Below, one piece after another: positions 59,421 to 60,933 of a stretch of DNA of 60,933 nt. This DNA is from Neobacillus bataviensis (GTDB lineage: Bacteria; Bacillota; Bacilli; Bacillales_B; DSM-18226). Each line of letters opens with the position of its first letter. The stretch's first letter is position 1. Both the position numbers and the translations under genes were made by a program. The stretch is from assembly GCF_019969725.1 (NCBI RefSeq), contig NZ_JAHXYW010000020.1:1-60933 (forward strand), in the 5' to 3' direction. The notes under the pieces were generated by a model, which saw only the letters and a list, made by a program, of their open reading frames with translations, ran no database searches and was not told where the DNA came from.

Positions 59421-60800
59421 ATGAGCAGAACATTGCCAGTAAATAAAAATGAATACATAGACGTAGTTTTTGAAGATTTAACCCATGACGGGGCAGGAGT
59501 GGCCAAGGTAGAGGGATATCCGATTTTTGTGCCGAACGGGCTGCCAGGTGAAAAAGCAAAAGTAAAGGTTATCAAGGCCAATAAAGGTTACGGTTTTGGA
59601 CGTTTAATTGAGCTTTATGAAAAGAGTCCGTATCGGGTTGATATACCAAACAATGAAAAGCACAAATATGGAGGCTGCCAGCTTGAGCATATTAGCTATA
59701 AGGGTCAGCTTCAATATAAGGAAAATCAAGTTCGTCAGGTATTGACGCGTATTGGGAAACTCGAAGATGTTATCGTCCACCCGATTATTGGGATGGACAA
59801 CCCTTTGCAGTACCGGAACAAAGCCCAGGTGCCAGTCGGGGAAAAAGACGGCAAATTGATAGCCGGATTTTTTAAGCCAAGGAGTCATGAAATTGTTGAT
59901 ATGGATGAAAGTGTGATCCAGCTTCCGGAAGTGAACGAAGCGGTACAGGCCGTGAAGGGAATCTGCAGCAAGCTTGGCATTCCCGCTTATCAGGAGGAAT
60001 CGCATAAAGGTGTACTAAGGCACATTATGGCGAGATACGGAAAACAAACTGGTGAACTGATGGTTGTGATAATTACAAAGACTTCAGAAATACCTCATCA
60101 GAAAAAGCTGGTGGAGGAAATTATCGCCCGCCTGCCAAAAGTTAAGTCGATTGTCCATAACGTCAATTCCAAACGGACAAACGTTATTTTAGGGGAAAAG
60201 ACGACTGTCCTATGGGGGAATGAAGTAATCTATGACTTTATTGGCGACGTGAAGTTTGCGATTTCTGCGCTATCCTTTTACCAAGTAAATCCCGTTCAGA
60301 CGAAGGTCCTTTACGATAAGGCACTTGAATACGCAAATTTAACTGGAGATGAAAATGTTATTGATGCTTATTGTGGAATCGGTACGATTTCATTATTTTT
60401 AGCACAAAAGGCGAAAAAGGTTTTCGGAGTTGAGGTTGTTCCAGAGGCAATTGAGGACTCCAAACGGAATGCGGAATTGAATGGGATTAAGAATGCGGAG
60501 TTTGCGGCCGGGGAAGCGGAGGTTGTGATTCCAAAGTGGTATAAGGAGGGCAATGTGGCCGATGTACTCGTTGTCGATCCGCCGCGCAAAGGCTGCGATG
60601 AGGCATTACTACGGACGATAATTGATATGAAGCCTAAAAAGGTTGTTTATGTATCCTGTAACCCGGCAACATTGGCGAGGGATTTAAGAATTTTGGAAGA
60701 CGGTGGCTATACTACCATAGAAGTACAGCCAGTGGATATGTTTCCGATGACCACACATGTGGAGTGTATCTCGCAACTCATTTTAAAGAAAGGCAACTAA
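59421..60800 (+). CDS. rlmCD: 23S rRNA (uracil-5-)-methyltransferase RlmCD
   Basis: Methylates U747 and U1939 in Gram-positive 23S rRNA (one enzyme for both in B. subtilis). 460 residues: an N-terminal TRAM domain ([21 protein letters not shown] to about 60), [16 protein letters not shown] (SAM binding), [10 protein letters not shown] and [13 protein letters not shown] with catalytic Cys. The Fe-S cysteines of E. coli RlmD are not apparent: only one Cys in [12 protein letters not shown] at 59421 follows AAAGGAAGAAACGA; the frame is open upstream to 59301. Confidence 0.95.
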   Translation: MSRTLPVNKNEYIDVVFEDLTHDGAGVAKVEGYPIFVPNGLPGEKAKVKVIKANKGYGFGRLIELYEKSPYRVDIPNNEKHKYGGCQLEHISYKGQLQYKENQVRQVLTRIGKLEDVIVHPIIGMDNPLQYRNKAQVPVGEKDGKLIAGFFKPRSHEIVDMDESVIQLPEVNEAVQAVKGICSKLGIPAYQEESHKGVLRHIMARYGKQTGELMVVIITKTSEIPHQKKLVEEIIARLPKVKSIVHNVNSKRTNVILGEKTTVLWGNEVIYDFIGDVKFAISALSFYQVNPVQTKVLYDKALEYANLTGDENVIDAYCGIGTISLFLAQKAKKVFGVEVVPEAIEDSKRNAELNGIKNAEFAAGEAEVVIPKWYKEGNVADVLVVDPPRKGCDEALLRTIIDMKPKKVVYVSCNPATLARDLRILEDGGYTTIEVQPVDMFPMTTHVECISQLILKKGN

Positions 60801-60811
60801 CCCAATTAAAC

Positions 60812-60866
60812 TGTACCCGATAGAGTAGACACTAAAAAAAGGTCTGCCCTATCGGGTACTTTTATG
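60812..60866 (+). mobile_element. Probable left end of an IS3-type element, with hairpin
   Basis: TGTACCCGATAGAGTAGACACT resembles IS3-family terminal repeats (TG start, GTAGACACT). GTACCCGATAG (60813-60823) also pairs with CTATCGGGTAC (60849-60859), followed by TTTT, so the segment could instead or also be the rlmCD terminator. The right end is outside the window. Confidence 0.45.
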
Positions 60867-60905
60867 TATAATGAATAAAAAATGTGGGAATCGGAGAATA
60901 ATTTT

Positions 60906-60933
60906 ATGTCAAAAAAACTCTTCAACGATAAAG
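60906..60933 (+). CDS. Start of a gene cut by the window end, perhaps IS3 OrfA
   Basis: ATG at 60906, 10 bases after CGGAGAA, reads MSKKLFNDK before the sequence stops. This short start recalls the first residues of helix-turn-helix OrfA proteins of IS3-family elements in bacilli. With only nine codons it cannot be confirmed. Confidence 0.4.

Overview
The window looks like chromosome of a low-GC, spore-forming Bacillaceae (Bacillus/Neobacillus-like). This rests on gene order: 5S rRNA, yebE-yebG, purEKBCSQLFMNHD, yerA-yerB-yerC-pcrB-pcrA-ligA-yerH, gatCAB, dgkB and rlmCD follow the Bacillus subtilis arrangement, with AGGAGG-type ribosome sites, frequent GTG/TTG starts and strong hairpin-T terminators. 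The species was not identified by any search.

Layout. 1-630: end of an rRNA operon (5S plus terminator), then a hairpin-bearing tandem array of 52-bp units. 630-3588: a secreted propeller-like protein, an MscS channel, yebE and yebG. 3588-16640: the purine operon, with paired PurR boxes, a sigma-A promoter, a guanine riboswitch with terminator, twelve genes from PRPP to IMP, and a final terminator. 16640-26680: a DUF2892 protein, yerA (adenine deaminase-like), yerB, yerC, then pcrB/pcrA/ligA/yerH. 26690-28360: P5C dehydrogenase with promoter and CcpA-like site. 28360-30900: a 104-bp repeat array, then a histidine-motif lipoprotein diverging from two histidine-containing membrane proteins of unknown role. 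30900-37140: an acyltransferase, then nirB-nirD-nasF-sirC (siroheme nitrite reductase and its cofactor) behind two FNR-type boxes, one placed as in a class II activated promoter. 37200-38900: aceA preceded by a remnant of malate synthase aceB. 38900-41120: a 21-bp repeat array, yueI, an OsmC protein, a VanZ protein and fosB. 41260-46060: gatCAB and an AEC-type transporter bracketed by a nested inverted-repeat element. 46080-52170: VOC protein, DUF1697 protein, proline symporter, thioredoxin-like protein, plsY, pentapeptide protein and dgkB. 52190-54690: a second 52-bp array, then pncA and pncB (NAD salvage). 54700-58500: unknown protein, acyl-CoA thioesterase, LysR regulator, and a likely operon of a SufR-like regulator, folE and a CDGSH protein. 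58500-60933: a membrane-anchored unknown protein, rlmCD, and probably the left end of an IS3-type element.

The accessory interest lies mainly between the conserved blocks. Three arrays of unrelated sequence share a 52-bp (or 2 x 52-bp) period with one hairpin per period. A roughly 175-bp palindromic module with fixed internal spacing lies on both sides of the AEC transporter. The other points of note are the uncharacterised histidine-motif membrane cluster, the SufR-like/folE/CDGSH operon, a NirD lacking two Rieske ligands, and the aceB relic. Many start codons were moved downstream of the longest reading frame because a ribosome binding site decides them; these choices are stated per gene.
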